NCBI RefSeq assembly: GCF_027943255.1
Contig: NC_072896.1
Span: 44,728,501 to 44,792,500 of the forward strand
DNA length: 64,000 nt
Direction of reading: 5' to 3'
DNA from: Anastrepha obliqua
Lineage: Eukaryota > Arthropoda > Insecta > Diptera > Tephritidae
Below are positions 34,801 through 46,844 of this stretch, piece after piece. A program made the position numbers and the translations under genes. Every line of letters begins with the position of its first letter. The first letter of the stretch is position 1. The notes under the pieces are model-generated. The model was given only the letters and a program-made list of their open reading frames with translations, did no database searches and was not told the origin of the DNA.

Positions 34801-35017
34801 TTGCTTGCCTTTGATGATTTCCAGAAAAATATAATCCAGGTTTAAAATCCTTCCTCAATATTTCATGCACTATAGTTTTTACAAGTCCCAGGGCAGCCGC
34901 TCTCTTGCGATGGACTTGAGGGACAAATTCAATAATTTCATTTGTTCTCGATGTCCGCCTGAACCTGGCCATGAGCTGTTTGCCACTGAATTTATTGCCC
35001 GGAACCTTCGCATCCAT
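34800..35017 (-). pseudogene. mariner-group transposase N-terminal scrap
   Basis: The minus strand reads TSRTNEIIEFV, KRAAALGLVKTIVHEILRKD and FKPGLYF, matching the second helix-turn-helix of D41D-type transposases (KRAAALGLS.TTVH.ILRKDLK). Nothing of the catalytic domain follows. Confidence 0.55.
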
Positions 35018-36025
35018 GAATGAATCAAATATTCACTTGGGGCATCACGTTAGCGTCGAATATTGTAACGTGAAAAAAATCTACGACAAACAGTTGCTCA
35101 CGAATAATTCGCCTCGAAATATGCTTCTAATATAATTTTGTTTACTAATTCGCACCTTTTCAAAGCCACTTCTGGTGTCTTCAATGGTCGACTGCTGAGT
35201 CCACATTTATTTGTTTTTATCAATAATGACGCCATTGGGATCTATTTTGATAATTTAATCTCTAGCTTGTTAAGTGCTTCATTTCTTAAATTATTTTCAA
35301 CTCATTTATTCAATTCTTAAAATTAATTTCAATTTTTGAATTGTCTGGATTATTACCTATATTAGAATTGAACTACTTAGATATACAATACTATATAATA
35401 GCAAGAAATGCTTTCATATAAAATTCTCTAAAATAGTAAGCCCAGAATACTCTGCTTATAGTCCTTTTAACGCTGAGCTTTCTACTTTCAATTCTTAGGT
35501 TTCGGGATTATTTTTTATTTAGAGTTTCCTTCGGTAACCATAATCAATCCAAAAAAGCAGCAACAAGTTGCGAAAAACTAGAGAACATCTGATCTGAAAA
35601 AAAGAACTGCTAACAATAACACCAAAAAGACAAAGGCAACAGGGACTATAATATCAGTGTGACAACTATAACTGTAATAACATCACACAACAAATTTCGT
35701 AGTGAATAGAACTAAAAATAAAAAGCAGTGGGCATATAAGAATATAGAAAATAAATAAGAAAGGACATTTGAACTACCCCAAAGAGAAATCTACTGGCTC
35801 CATACTGGTATTCTTATAGTGAATTTAGCGGGTTGTCATTTATTATTTTGTGCCACCATGTAAACAAGGAAAATCCTTACAGTTCATTGCATTTAATTCA
35901 CTACTGCATCTCTGTATCCTAATGCATCATGAAAAACAGTGGAAAAGCCCTATTGATTTTGAGAGGCTTTAAGATCTCAATGATACATATTGCCATTTTG
36001 GCTGTTCTTGACATTAAAGCCCGTT
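35018..36025. other. no feature seen
   Basis: AT-rich DNA of 1 kb; no supported gene. Confidence 0.4.
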
Positions 36026-36124
36026 TATGAGGGGTGCCTTTTATACGTCGGGATTAGAGAACAAAAAAAAATTTTAATCATCGAAAATCACTTTATTGTT
36101 TTTCAAAATATTCTCCATGAAGAT

Positions 36125-36778
36125 CTATACACTTTTCATGCGTTTGAACCAATTGTCGAAGTACTTTTGCCACTCTGAATGAGGTACCTCCCAAACATGC
36201 ATTCTGAATGCCGCAACCGCTTCTTCAGGTGTCGAAAAACGTTGACCTCTCAGTTTGTTTTTTACGTACGGGAATAAAAAGAAGTCATTCGGTGCCAAGT
36301 CAGGACTATACGACGGATGACCCATTAATTCGATGTTTTGGGTGCTCAAAAATGCAGTTGTTTGAGCCGATGTGTTAGAGCTCGCATTGTCCTGGTGAAG
36401 AGTGATCCATCTTTGGCGATTGGTTTTCCTAGTTTCTTGGAAGACAACTGGCAAACAAATGGTTGTAAACCACTCAGAATTTACTGTTCTGCGTTGTTCT
36501 AGTGGTACGGTTGCGACATGTCCAGTTTTTCCGAAAAAACAGGCGACCATTTGCTTGGAACTGCTTCGTGCGCGAACAACTTTTGTTGGATTTGGCTCAT
36601 CTTGAAACACCCATACAGTCGACTGCTCATACGCGTAAATCCATGATTCATCACCTATCACGATGTCATAGACGTGTTTCGAAGCCCCGCGATCGTATTT
36701 TTTGAGCATTTCCTTCGACCAATCGACACGACCCTTTTTTGAGCGATTGACAAATTGTGTGGGATCCAACGCGAACAA
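36125..36778 (-). CDS. mariner transposase, catalytic part (D34D)
   Basis: Family-like from GRVDWSKEMLKKYDRGASK onward; the first ~15 residues belong to the wrong frame. All three metal-binding Asp are present: VIGDESWIYAY, TLHQDNASSNTSAQ and YSPDLAPNDFFLFP, with 34 residues between the second and third. It ends at the normal C-terminus (WFKRMKSV). If the indel is a sequencing error, this copy could be active. Confidence 0.9.
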   Translation of the reverse strand: MFALDPTQFVNRSKKGRVDWSKEMLKKYDRGASKHVYDIVIGDESWIYAYEQSTVWVFQDEPNPTKVVRARSSSKQMVACFFGKTGHVATVPLEQRRTVNSEWFTTICLPVVFQETRKTNRQRWITLHQDNASSNTSAQTTAFLSTQNIELMGHPSYSPDLAPNDFFLFPYVKNKLRGQRFSTPEEAVAAFRMHVWEVPHSEWQKYFDNWFKRMKSV

Positions 36779-37128
36779 ATTTTTTTGACAGTCAAATGTT
36801 TATGCAATATTGAATGTATGCTGGTCCCACTAATGCCTAAGATTGTCTCAATCTCACGATAGGTCACATGACGATCTTGCAATATCAGTTCGCGCACAGC
36901 ATCAATGGTTTTCGGAACAACAACAGATTTTGGACGACCTTCACGAAATTCGTCTTGGAGTGAACTGTGATCACGACTGAATTCACCATACCATCGATAA
37001 ACACTGGTCCTTGATGGAGCTTCATCGCCAAAAAATGAATTAAGTTCATCCATGCAATGTTGCTGAGTTAATCCACGTGGAAAGTTGTAAAAAATAATCG
37101 CACGAAAATGTTCACGATTTAATTCCAT
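36658..37128 (-). CDS. mariner transposase, N-terminal part
   Basis: Starts at the ATG at 37128 (MELNREHFRAIIFYNFPRGL), the expected mariner start. Contains FGDEAPSRTSVYRWYGEF (first helix-turn-helix) and LGISGTSIHSILHKHLTVKK (second). In step with the family up to NLSIAQK; after the T6 run the frame reads nonsense and stops. It binds the TIRs. Separated from the catalytic part by a single base. Confidence 0.9.
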   Translation of the reverse strand: MELNREHFRAIIFYNFPRGLTQQHCMDELNSFFGDEAPSRTSVYRWYGEFSRDHSSLQDEFREGRPKSVVVPKTIDAVRELILQDRHVTYREIETILGISGTSIHSILHKHLTVKKICSRWIPHNLSIAQKRVVSIGRRKCSKNTIAGLRNTSMTS

Positions 37129-37309
37129 TCTTGGACCGAGATGAATCTTTTAAGTTACTGTAAACAACACAAATAGCGCTGGTATTTCAAAACGTTCTGA
37201 GTACGTAAAAGCCAAAAAATGTCAAACTTTGCGATACAGCTGTCAGTTGGCAGATTGCAATACCAGGGTTGCCAAATCCCGAAGTATAAAAGGCACCCCT
37301 CGTACTAGG

Positions 37310-37760
37310 AGAATTCTTTTTATCTCGCTAGTATATTTACAATTAAAATATGCATCAATCATCTGGAGTCCAATCTATAACAGCCATGCTTCAAGAATCA
37401 AACAGGTTCAAAGAAAAAAGAAAGAGCAAGGCTCTTTAGTCTCTTAATGTTTCTGACCAACATCGTACGCTGATCGCTGTCAACTAATAAACTTAGAGAC
37501 ATTAGAAGGTTGAAAAACCATTCACTTTCTGATGCTTCTCTTCGACCAGGTTTGACGATGCATTGATCATGCTGAACTACTCGAGCAGATAGCCTCTATG
37601 ATCCCCGCTGAATCTTACGTTTTCAACCACCGTTTTATCTTGATACAGTTAATGCTAATTATTATTCGTTTACTTCAATCTTTAGAGCGCTTTCGACATT
37701 TAATATCACTTCAAAGAGAGTTGCAACTGAATTTTCTTCATCAAAATCCTTATTTAAGGT
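37310..37760 (+). pseudogene. Jockey-type RT C-terminal remnant
   Basis: Reads LVYLQLKYASIIWSPIYNSH, ASRIKQVQRK, then in other frames LINLETLERLKNHSL and NANYYSFTSIFRALSTFN. This is the region after the RT domain of Jockey elements (LVRxKLEYASxIWSP, xLxxLExRR). Begins right at the edge of the mariner at 37302. Confidence 0.7.
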
Positions 37761-39655
37761 CGTTTTATTCTTAGGCTGACTTATCAAATAATTCTGTCCT
37801 TTAGTCTGCTAGATTTTTACCCCAGTGAAACGAAATGATCTGGATTACAACTATTTTCATATTGATTGCTGAATAATCCAACTGTAAAAAGTACAAAGCG
37901 TCTTATTTTCCATTTCCGCGCTATTTTTTCTTTTCCAACTGAAGTGTACGGTTAAGAAATGAAGACAAAAAGCTACCATCGAATGGACCTTTTTCCAATT
38001 CTTTTAATAAGGTATACTAGCCATTTATCTACACATACACACATGCTGCCATATGCACCAGTGGGTAAATGGAAGAAAAATGAGCGAAGTAGAAGAATGC
38101 AAAAGTAATGAAAATGAAGAGTTTTCTGCTGCAGGCAAAATAAATCAAAGGTCCTACCAACTCTGCCAGTTTACATTGCATTGGAATTTATTGTGCCTTG
38201 AGTGGAGAAAACAAAAACAACGTTCTCGAAAATAAAGAAAATCTTTTATTATATCTTTGTACGAGCTTCACCCGCTTTCTCGCCCACTTTCCACCTATCC
38301 ACTTACAACATATTTTATTTCTCGCTCGCTTACAGCACAGACACTTACCGGCAACATCCTTCCGTGACTATGTTTTGTGTGTGTGTGTGTGTGCGTATAT
38401 AGCAGCCGGAGCTGCCGCTGCAACAGACAAGCTGGAGATGTGCGACATGAAGGCATGTTCGTTACATAGGATCAAGGGTTGATAACATGATAGCTTTATA
38501 GTAGTTCTTACATAATACTTTTCGAGTTGGATGTCCAAATAGGTGCATGTATATATATATGTGTGTGTGTGTGTGGCGAGCTGCATGAAGTGCAAGGGTT
38601 ACATAGCACAAGAGCAACATGGCCGACAGCAGTAGCTACAACACCTACAACACAAGTGTCAGTAATTTTCACAAGTTTGCTTACATTGGGGGCTGCCAGT
38701 CACTAGCGCCTGCCATCTGTGCGGATGCTCACTGACATGAATTACTTCAACTGGCAGCAACACCAACAAACCAACCAAGCAAACGAAGCAATATCAATAG
38801 CAAGTGCAGTACCCACCCACCCTCTTGCCTCACACCATCAACGTTGGGAACAGCTAACTAAACCATTAGCAAGCAGTTTAACAGACGCTTCTCTGAACAT
38901 ACATACATACATTTGTAGCTGAGATGCAGCAATTGCACGTATGCAAACCTCTTTCGTTTAAGCCACAACAAGAGTTGCCCTACCCACGGGCCAGTTTATT
39001 GTGCCTTCAATTTAGTCGGTTGCCGCTCGCAATCGCTTCTAAGGAAAATTTATATTAAAATGGAAGCGTTGGCAGTGAAAAGGACATTTCCAATTTATTT
39101 ATGCTCTGACTCACTCTGTCACTTTGAAGGAGACGTTCTGCCCAGCATTCAAATGCATATCCACAATTGTAGATACATCTTTAACGCACTCATCAGGAAG
39201 CGTTTTTAAAGTACGCTGCTTTTGAATCAACTTGCAAATACTTTTTTTCTTCTATTGTTGGAATACGCTGTTAATTATTTTCTTTTTCACATTCCACCAG
39301 TGGGTGACCCATGAAATGCTTTAAGCCCGCAAGTGATTTGTTTTTGTAACTCAAACAATATTTTGACACATCAGATTAAAGAAGTCATAAATAGTAATAG
39401 AAATTAAGGCAGACCGAAAGCTCGTCTGGTACTTAAAAGCTCGTTTGGTACTTAAAAACTCGAAATAGTCGTTGGCAATTCGCTTATTCGAAAGCGACTT
39501 TGAAATCTAGACACAGAAAGTGTGAGTCGTTGTTTTCTCGGATATTTTCCAAGATTTGGCGTATTGTGAATATCTTGCCGGTAATGGTGTATCAGGCCCG
39601 AGGCTACACTAATAAAGTCCAATCGATACATTGACAGTGGGCTAGGGTTCTCATA
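37761..39655. other. no gene; GT microsatellites and CAAC-rich DNA
   Basis: Holds (GT)n at 38376-38393 and (AT)n(GT)n at 38549-38574, and ACCAACAAACCAACC-like patches near 38760. Frames here are low-complexity. Looks like fly intron or intergenic DNA. Confidence 0.5.
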
Positions 39656-39657
39656 TA

Positions 39658-40268
39658 TAGGACCTGCCATCTATCGTTACAGATTTCAACTAGGTATTAT
39701 TTGAAGAATGGTAACACTTAGCTGTCATCTGATTTGACAGAAAATTTGTTTTATTTTTCCGCTGAACGAAAATGGTTGTGTATACGCTCAAAGAACGCTG
39801 GGAAATATTGCGACATTACTTTGAAAATCATGGTAATGTTGCAGAATGTGTACGAAAATTACGTACGGCAATGGGAAGAAGAAAAGCACCGAATGAAGCG
39901 TATGTGCGTTACTTTACAAAAAAAGTAAGAGAAACTTGGTTGCTTAAACCAAACCAACGCGTGACCGACCAAAAACCGTGCGTACACCCGAAAATATTGC
40001 TGCTGTGGCCGAGAGTGTTCGTGAATCACCAGGAACATTAGTTCACCGTCGTTCTCAACAATTGGACATTTCGGAGACATCATTGAGACGAATTTTGCGT
40101 AAAGACCTTGGTATGACGCCGTACAAAGTCCAATTGGAATGAAGTTGTGTTTCATCATTAACCGGAAGAATTGTACTTCAAAATAAAAAAAAAAACAGTT
40201 TGGAAAAATATTGAGTAGTTTCTTTTTTATAGCTTTTTTAATTCCGTAAAGTTATATGGCGGACCCTG
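39658..40268 (+). mobile_element. D41D-type element, only N-terminal half left
   Basis: Ends TAGGACCTGCCATCTATC and, reversed, CAGGGTCCGCCATATAAC, each beside TA. The gene begins with an ATG at 39772 (MVVYTLKERWEILRHYFENH). It continues in shifted frames as RTPENIAAVAESVRESPGT, HRRSQQLDISETSLRRILRK and DLGMTPYKVQLE. The whole catalytic domain is deleted. Confidence 0.75.
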
Positions 40269-40399
40269 TAAAACGTTCGAAGGAACTATTTAAATTAGGC
40301 CGCGCAGACTTAAATTCCAATTGGCATTGAGTTCTTCCGCTCACCAGCGTTCTTAGCTTCGTTATTATTTAGTCGTGGTCATCATTATTCACAGCGTTA

Positions 40400-40599
40400 C
40401 AATGCGGGGTGCGTCAAAGCTTCCTTCATAATGCGGACGTTGTTCTTATAGATCAGCCATTTTCATAATAAGTTTCAATAATTTTAAAGCGTGGCTTTAT
40501 TGTGTAAAATTGTATATCTGTCTATTTGACAAATGTCAAATATGACTTAAGAAAAGGTACTGTCACTACTGACATCTAGCGTCACTTCTAAAAGACCTG
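40400..40599 (-). mobile_element. 5' end of a D41D-related element
   Basis: On the minus strand, ACAGGTCTTTTAGAAGTGAC, then GCTAGATGTCAGTAGTGA, a noncoding leader and the start of the gene. It matches the first 150 bp of the element at 44697-45250, so both are one family. The 3' part is missing. Confidence 0.65.
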
Positions 40600-40644
40600 T
40601 TATATACTTGAATACAATATATGTACATATATACATAATTCTCC

Positions 40645-40912
40645 GCTTACGGCTTTTATTGTATGTAGACCCACGACCGATATTTTTCCACAAATGGGGG
40701 GACCGTTGGATTTGTGCTACCTCCGAACGCCAGGTGGTTTCTACAAGGAGCTTTTTCATGGCGGAACTACACTCCGAAGTTTGCCATTGTCTGCCGAGTG
40801 ACCGCCTCTATTAAAAGAAACTTTTTCTATCTTTCTGAGTCATGCCCGGCGTTTCGAACCTGTACACTAGCGAATGGTAGTCACGCAACCACTCGTTCAG
40901 CTAGGCGGCTGC
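40645..40912 (-). repeat. tRNA-derived SINE, copy 3
   Basis: Minus-strand head GCAGCCGCCTAGCTGAACGA with A-box-like TAGCTGAACGAG and B-box-like GGTTCGAAAC. The body shares CCATGAAAAAGCTCC and CCACAAAT-type blocks with the other copies. The 3' tail past about 40645 is missing or diverged. Confidence 0.85.
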
Positions 40913-41819
40913 AATACTTTCTACCGATATTTATTCAGTACACGAAACTTTGATCCACTATCATACGCAAGTAAAAGTATCGAACGATCACCAGTTGTTG
41001 TAAATTAAAATCTATCATACTTTGCTTGGACAAGTGAGAATTTTTCATTCACTAGATTTAGGCCGCAGAGGAAAATTTTGCGATAAAAAGGCGTTTTGTT
41101 TGTAATTTTTTATTTGTTTTACTTAATAATGTGTATGACCAACATTCCTAACAATTACTTAAAAATGTTTGCATTAATTTTTAAATACTTAAAAGGGCGA
41201 TTTGGTATAGAGTCATAAAAGGATTTAAGGTAGTTTAAGAAAATTTAGTTCCAGTTTGCTTTAATCGTATGAATTAGTGTTTGAACTACAAATTTGTTTT
41301 GTTTGAGATTGAATAACTATTCAATGTATTTCATTTACGTTTTGTATTATATCCATCTATTATTTCATCCAAACTACAGCCACATTTTGTTAGCCCAATT
41401 TTTCAATTTTCTTAAATTTTGCTTATATTATTTATATTGTAACTATTTTTTTTTTTTTAAAAAGCTTCATATCTCTCAAGAGCAAAAACTTCCAGCAAAA
41501 AGTTCCTCGCGGAAAGGAAATACTGGCTTTATGGACGCCAAAATCAAAATGTTTAACTTAAAATCGGTAAATGACTCAGCTTCCAGAGTTGTTAAGCAAA
41601 TACAGGATTAAGAATTAAAAAAAGGGATTTTAATATGAAAATATTCCAAATAATGATATCCTTTTTTCTATAAATAAACTAAAGTCCTTACAAAAATTTG
41701 GAACAGAATTAGAGGATATATAATATTTGTTTCGATCATTTGCCGCTTATCCAGCTTAGTGGAGTTTGAGAACATAACATACATACACTTTATTTTTTTT
41801 GTCCATGATCTTATTATTT
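40913..41819. other. no feature seen
   Basis: Strongly AT-rich; the plus-strand frame at 41294-41611 is Phe/Tyr/Leu-rich low-complexity translation. Confidence 0.45.
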
Positions 41820-42690
41820 TAAAAAATTTTAATAGTAATAAGATATAATTAATAAATTTGATTTCTTTTCATAAATTTTTTTGAAGGTGATAGTGCCCAA
41901 CTTGTAATCGAAATCAATCGTAACTTTGCGTCTGCTGAAGGACATGTGTTGGCATTTACCAGCATTAAGAGGTAAAGAGTTATCATTAGACCAAGCTTCC
42001 AATCTTGTTAAGACTTCTTGAAATCCTATGCAGTGCGCTACGTCCTCTATCCGACTTTCAAACGTCTGCAATGTCATTAACAAATTTAAGAACAATAGTG
42101 GCCCAAGATTGCTAACTTGAGGTACGCCTGAGGTAACTTTGATGGCATAAGATTTTATGTTATTTACCCGAACGAATTGAGTTCTATCTGTTAGATAAGA
42201 TGCAAGCCACGTAAGTAAGCTAGGATGAAGACCAATTGAACCCAGCTTTTTAAGTAGGATACTATGGCTGACTCTATCGAACTTTTTCGAAAAATCGGTG
42301 AATTGACATCGCATTTTTGGCTTGTTTCAAATTATTTTAGACAAAATTTGCGAATAACCCTAAATTCGTAACAGTAGATCTATCCTTGATTAGGCGATAT
42401 GAGATCTTAAATTTTAAAGAAAATCGAATCATGAACTAGCTTTTCAAAGAGATTTTGCAGATAGGGCGATAATTTTGGACTTCCGACTTGCTTCCAGACT
42501 TATGTATCGGCATGATAAAAGGTTTTTTCCAATTATTTAAAAATTCACCAGAAGCTAGCGATTTATTGAAGATGATTGCTAATGGTTTTGCTAACGATGT
42601 AGCACAAATTTTTAATTATATACGAGGGAAGCCATCTTCTCCAGGAGCTGGCTCACATTTGTCCTAAGTACATCATTAATTGAGAGCTAG
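41820..42690 (-). pseudogene. Jockey-type reverse transcriptase remnant
   Basis: The frame 42314 to 41829 reads FTDFSKKFDRVSHSILLKKL (first RT Asp), LASYLTDRTQFVRVNN, VTSGVPQVSNLGPLLF, then LEAWSNDNSLPLNAGKCQHM. The YADD box is lost (only EDVAHCI remains). Upstream, in broken frames to about 42690, are SPGPDGI-type and LISPNQ-type segments. The wording is of Jockey elements. Confidence 0.85.
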
Positions 42691-42778
42691 AAACCTTTAT
42701 TTGTCCGTGAGCTGTCAGCTGTATATTCCGGTGTCACATTGACAAACATAAACAGATCGAAAAAAATCTGCTAAAAGG

Positions 42779-44350
42779 TTTTTTTTTTGTTTTTTTTTTT
42801 TTTTGTTTTTACTAGCACGTGCACTCAGACATTAATTAAAACCATTGTACTACACTTGGATTCCCTTTTAATTTTCTTTAAATCTACCCGATCTCCGAAG
42901 AAATCTTGATCTTGTGGTGCCAAGGAGCCAAGGTGGTCACTTCTTAACACATTAGCGCCAAAGACCTCAAACCTGATTCGAGCGAAGGCGGGGCACACAC
43001 AGGAAGTGGTCCGCCGTCTCATCCTCCTCTTCACAAGCTGGGCAGAGTACACTGTCTGAGATGCACAACCTTTCCATGTGCTTCGCCCACAGAAAGTGGC
43101 CCGTCATCAGTCCAACCAGCCGTCTGCACTCCCTTCTGCTTAATGACAGGAAAGTTTACGACAGTCGATCGGACATGACAGGTAACATCAGTTTAGTCCA
43201 TCTGCAGCCTCTCTCAGCCTGTCAAGCTCGTTTGTGGGTTGTAGTAACCCATTTGCTAACCGTGGCTTTGATGGCTGCAGGGAGGGAGTGGCAAAGAAGT
43301 TGGTCTCAGAGTCCATCTTAGCTAAGGAGTCAGAGGTTTCGTTTTCCACGATACCCACGTGTCCCGGGACCCATGTTAGCATCAGACTATTATGTCTACC
43401 GATATAGTTCAGCCTAGATTTACAGGACTCGACTAGTCCTGATGTGGTTGGGGGGCTGTCTAAGGCCATGAGCGCAGCTTGGCTGTCGCTGCAGACACAT
43501 ATAGATCTGCCTCTCCATCGGTTTTCCATAACAAAGTTCATCGCTTCTTGAACTGCGTACACCTCCGCTTGAAACACAGATGCATGCATTCCAAGAGCAA
43601 AGTGCAGTTTTGTCCTGCTGGATTCAACGTAGACCCCAGAGCCGGAGCCATGCTCGGTCCTGGAGCTATCCGTGAAAACAGAGTTTGCCGGGCTCATTCT
43701 CTGAGATTGACCACAACTGAGCCTCTGGCAGCACTACACTGTATCTCTTTCAAGTACGACTCTTGATGGCATGGAGTGAAGTGGCATGAAGAGAATCGTT
43801 GGATCGAAGTCCATGCCTTCTCTGTTTTCCAATGCCAGACAGGGGCGTTACCAGTTCCCATTGTTTTTCAGCCTGCAGATGACCTTCAAGGCCTCTCCTT
43901 GGAGGAAAGCATCAAGTGGAGGCAAACTAATCAGAGCATCTAATGCCGGGCCTGAAGTAGTCGGAAAAACTCTGGTGAAACAGATGGCCATAGTGCGTTG
44001 TAGTCTCAGATATTCAAGGTCCTTCTGACTCCCACGAGAGAGAGTTTAGTCATCCAGACCACTGATGCATAGGTGATAATAGGTCTTATCATAGCCGTAT
44101 AGATCCATATGACCTCGCTAGGAGAAAGACCTCACGTTTTCCCAAAGACACCTTTGCACAGCCAGAAGGCTGTCAGTGCTTTGGATGTTTTTGTTTCAAC
44201 GTGTGACTTCCAAAGAAGTTTACTATCGAGGATTACTCCAAGATATTTGATTTCTTTGAATAGCTGTATTGTGACTCCTTTTAGATTAGGCAGAACGAGT
44301 CCATCAAGTTTCCTCCTTATGGTTAAGAGGACAATACCAGTTTTGGTGGG
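42779..44350 (-). pseudogene. RNase H-bearing non-LTR element, 3' half with poly-A tail
   Basis: RT thumb at 44100-44300 (KEIKYLGVILDSKLLWKSHV, IYTAMIRPIITYASVVW, partly shifted). Open RNase H at 43697-43188: SVFTDSSRTEHGSGSGVYVE, FQAEVYAVQEA, VCSDSQAALMAL, LTWVPGHVGIVENETSDSLAK; all four acidic sites are there. The Cys-rich end VLCPACEEEDETADHFLC is near 43000-43060. The tail is an A-rich run (T-rich at 42779-42815 on the plus strand). I/R1-like group; a different lineage from the 5 kb element. Confidence 0.85.
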
Positions 44351-44695
44351 TTACTAATGTTTTGAATGTCCGACAACGTTTCCCCCAAGTAATGCATATT
44401 ATCCGGAACTCAAGTAGTTTTCTTTTTACCGTTAATGAACTGCCAAAAAGATTTACAATTTTCTTTGATACCACTCTCAACTTTAGAAATGTAGTTAGTT
44501 CTGATATAAAAATTTGTTCAGAACATCAAGATCTTTTTGCAATCGATTCTACGCTTCATAGAGTTTTGCGTTATTTTTTATTATTAGAGGTTGTCAATAA
44601 CATCATAAAATTGAATTGATAAGCAAAGCATTGCTAGATATGCCCAAAGGTTTATATAATGCCTCTTTCAAAAGATATTCCAAAGTCAAAAAAAT
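44351..44695. other. no feature seen
   Basis: Plus-strand frame without recognisable motifs; may be further decayed RT, but I could not show it. Confidence 0.35.
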
Positions 44696-44696
44696 A

Positions 44697-45250
44697 TAAA
44701 GGGTCTATCGAAAGTGATGCCTAGATGTCAGTAGTGAATAATTCCTATACGGTACCCTTTTTTAAATAATATTTGACAGTTGTGAAGTAGACAGATGTAT
44801 AATTTTACACGCTGCGTTAAAAGTGTTCAAACTTATTATGGGCGCTCCTTAATAAGAAAATATCGAGAATTTCGTGATTTTTTCGTTGGAAATAATCGTT
44901 CGAATGAGTCGACAGTTCAAAGATTGGTGGAAGAATTTCAAGAAACTGGTTCTGTCGAGGATAAAAAAAGAACTGGTACATCGAAAACTGGATGTTATGC
45001 TGAGAATATTGCTGCTGTTGTGGAAAATGTTGCTGAGAAACCTTCAACGTAGATATCTCGACGTTCTCAAAAATTAGATATTCATGAGTCAACTGTTGGA
45101 CCGATTTTACCTGATAAATTATATAATTCTTCACATATAATGGTTAAGAGCGGTAGTTTGCATAAAAATGGAGCAATCTGAAAGAATCTAAACTTTTACA
45201 TTTTTATTTTAAAACAACATCCAGATGCATATTTTGAAAGACCCTTTCAA
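44697..45250 (+). mobile_element. D41D-related element, N-terminal half only
   Basis: Ends AAAGGGTCTATCGAAAG and, reversed, TTGAAAGGGTCTTTCAAA. The plus strand reads RKYREFRDFFVGNNRSNEST, VQRLVEEFQETGSVEDKKRT, ENIAAVVENVAEKPST, stop, ISRRSQKLDIHESTV: the paired helix-turn-helix region. The catalytic domain is deleted. Confidence 0.75.
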
Positions 45251-46590
45251 AACAGCAAAATGCATCACAGTTCTGAAGCACATTTTATCCATCTTTCTGG
45301 CTTTCAAATATACCAATTTTCATTTCACTTATAGCGCTGCTTGTTTACCCACCAAGATCCTCCTGTGGTGCTGTGGTGTTGAAAACTGCACAAGTCAGTA
45401 ACAGCGTGTGTCCTGCGCCCCTTACTAGTGTGCAAGCAACAGAGACTCAACACTAGCACAGCCGTCGCTATTGACCCTACAAACAGCTCTCGCAAAAAAG
45501 GCGCTACCCCTTTTTTCTATGAAGCTACACCGAGCTTATGGCTAAGCAGCTCGTTGTCGTTGTTGACTGCATTCTGTCGGCAGACGCTAGTACTGTCATC
45601 AAATTTGGTTGCCAACTCAGCAAAACTCAGCGGGTAGGCACTCACGCACACACCAACTACTCACCCATACAAAGCCACCATTCCTTGGGAGACTTCTGCA
45701 GACTGAAGCTTTCACCGTTGTTATTTGCAAATGCTGTTACTTATTTCAAGTGTCAAAAGCAAAACTAAAGCCATTGTCAACATGACTTCGCAACTGGCAA
45801 ACAGAAGAACCAACAACACCAATAACAATATTCACTTCTAATAAAATGGCGAGAGAATAGAAATGTTTTGTAGCGATAGCTATTATATCCGTTGTTAGTG
45901 TTGGTGTTGGCATTTGTGCAATTATCACAGCGTCAAGCGAGTCGTGAATTGTAATTTCTTGCTGCTTTTCTCCCTGTAGCTCTATTGTGTAACTCTAGTT
46001 TTTCCAGCGCCTTTCCGATGCTCTTACTGTTGGTGTGTACTGAAGGAAAGGACAATTTGTTTGCTGCTTTTGTAAATTTTGTATGAATTCAAAGTTGTTG
46101 GTGGGCCGAAAAGGGTAGACTTGTTTAGTGGATATTGTGTACCTAAATTCAAATATTTTATTTTATTTACAGTTGGTAAGAGATCTCGTAAATAAATTTG
46201 TGTAAACTGTTACGAATGGGCTTTGCAATTGCTGACAGATTGGAAAACTAAGAGAAAGGTATAATCTGATCGCTGAAAATCATGCAAAAAGCATAAACGT
46301 GTTTTGAGAAGATTCTTTGTATTGCGTGTTTACAATGCAGTGACAGTCAGGTGTGAATTTTCGAATAGTGGCAATACTGACCTAATACAGACCAACATTT
46401 TTTGGGCAGAAATGACTGATGTAAACTTAGAATTCCCATGGGAAAATTGCAGTTTTTCTTATATTTGGTATAAAATGATTATTGATTATAATATTTAATT
46501 AATTTTCAAGAATTCCCTACATTTAAAGAACACAAAATTTAACTATAGAAATATGCAGCGTGTGTGAATGGTCAGTCTTTAGTCGTCGCA
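45251..46590. other. no gene supported
   Basis: AT-rich, GTTGTTG/CAACA-rich patches near 45780-45910; no recognisable coding. Confidence 0.45.
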
Positions 46591-46594
46591 TAAT

Positions 46595-46664
46595 AATGCG
46601 GTTGGTTCGCTAAAAACAACTATTTATAAGCAAATAGATAGATAATTGCTCAACCAACCGCATT
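46595..46664. other. 13 bp perfect inverted repeat (hairpin)
   Basis: AATGCGGTTGGTT at 46595-46607 and its exact complement AACCAACCGCATT at 46652-46664, with a 44 bp loop holding a smaller CTATTT/AAATAG stem. GC-richer than its surroundings. Could be an RNA hairpin or the ends of a tiny deleted element. Confidence 0.6.
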
Positions 46665-46830
46665 CGTTTCTTCCTCGTGCTAACCGGCGCCAGTTGGATA
46701 CAGTGAAGTCAAGTCCTTCTCCAATTGACTTTCCTAATTTAAAGAAGAACTTCCTTTCCCTCTGCTAACACCAGCAAGTACGACATCAATTACTTTCAGA
46801 GTTTAAGCGTTTGTATCCATCCGGTCGATA
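46665..46830 (-). pseudogene. LINE C-terminal scrap, relative of 28318-28860
   Basis: Minus-strand sequence parallels the end of the LINE at 28.4 kb (compare TACTTTCAGAGT..AGCGTTTGTATC on the plus strand with TACTTTCAGAGTCGGAGGGTTTGTATCG). The SINE begins just beyond it. Confidence 0.5.
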
Positions 46831-46844
46831 TGACCTGCCTCGCA

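Larger units (their letters stand above)
36028..37302 (-). mobile_element. near-intact full-length mariner
   Basis: 1,275 bp between TA dinucleotides. The TIRs match 26 of 28: the left starts TGAGGGGTGCCTTTTATACG, the right (reversed) CGAGGGGTGCCTTTTATACT. The transposase fills the minus strand and is broken only by a 1-bp indel in an A6/T6 run at 36735-36740. A decayed relative lies at 58456-58740. Confidence 0.93.
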
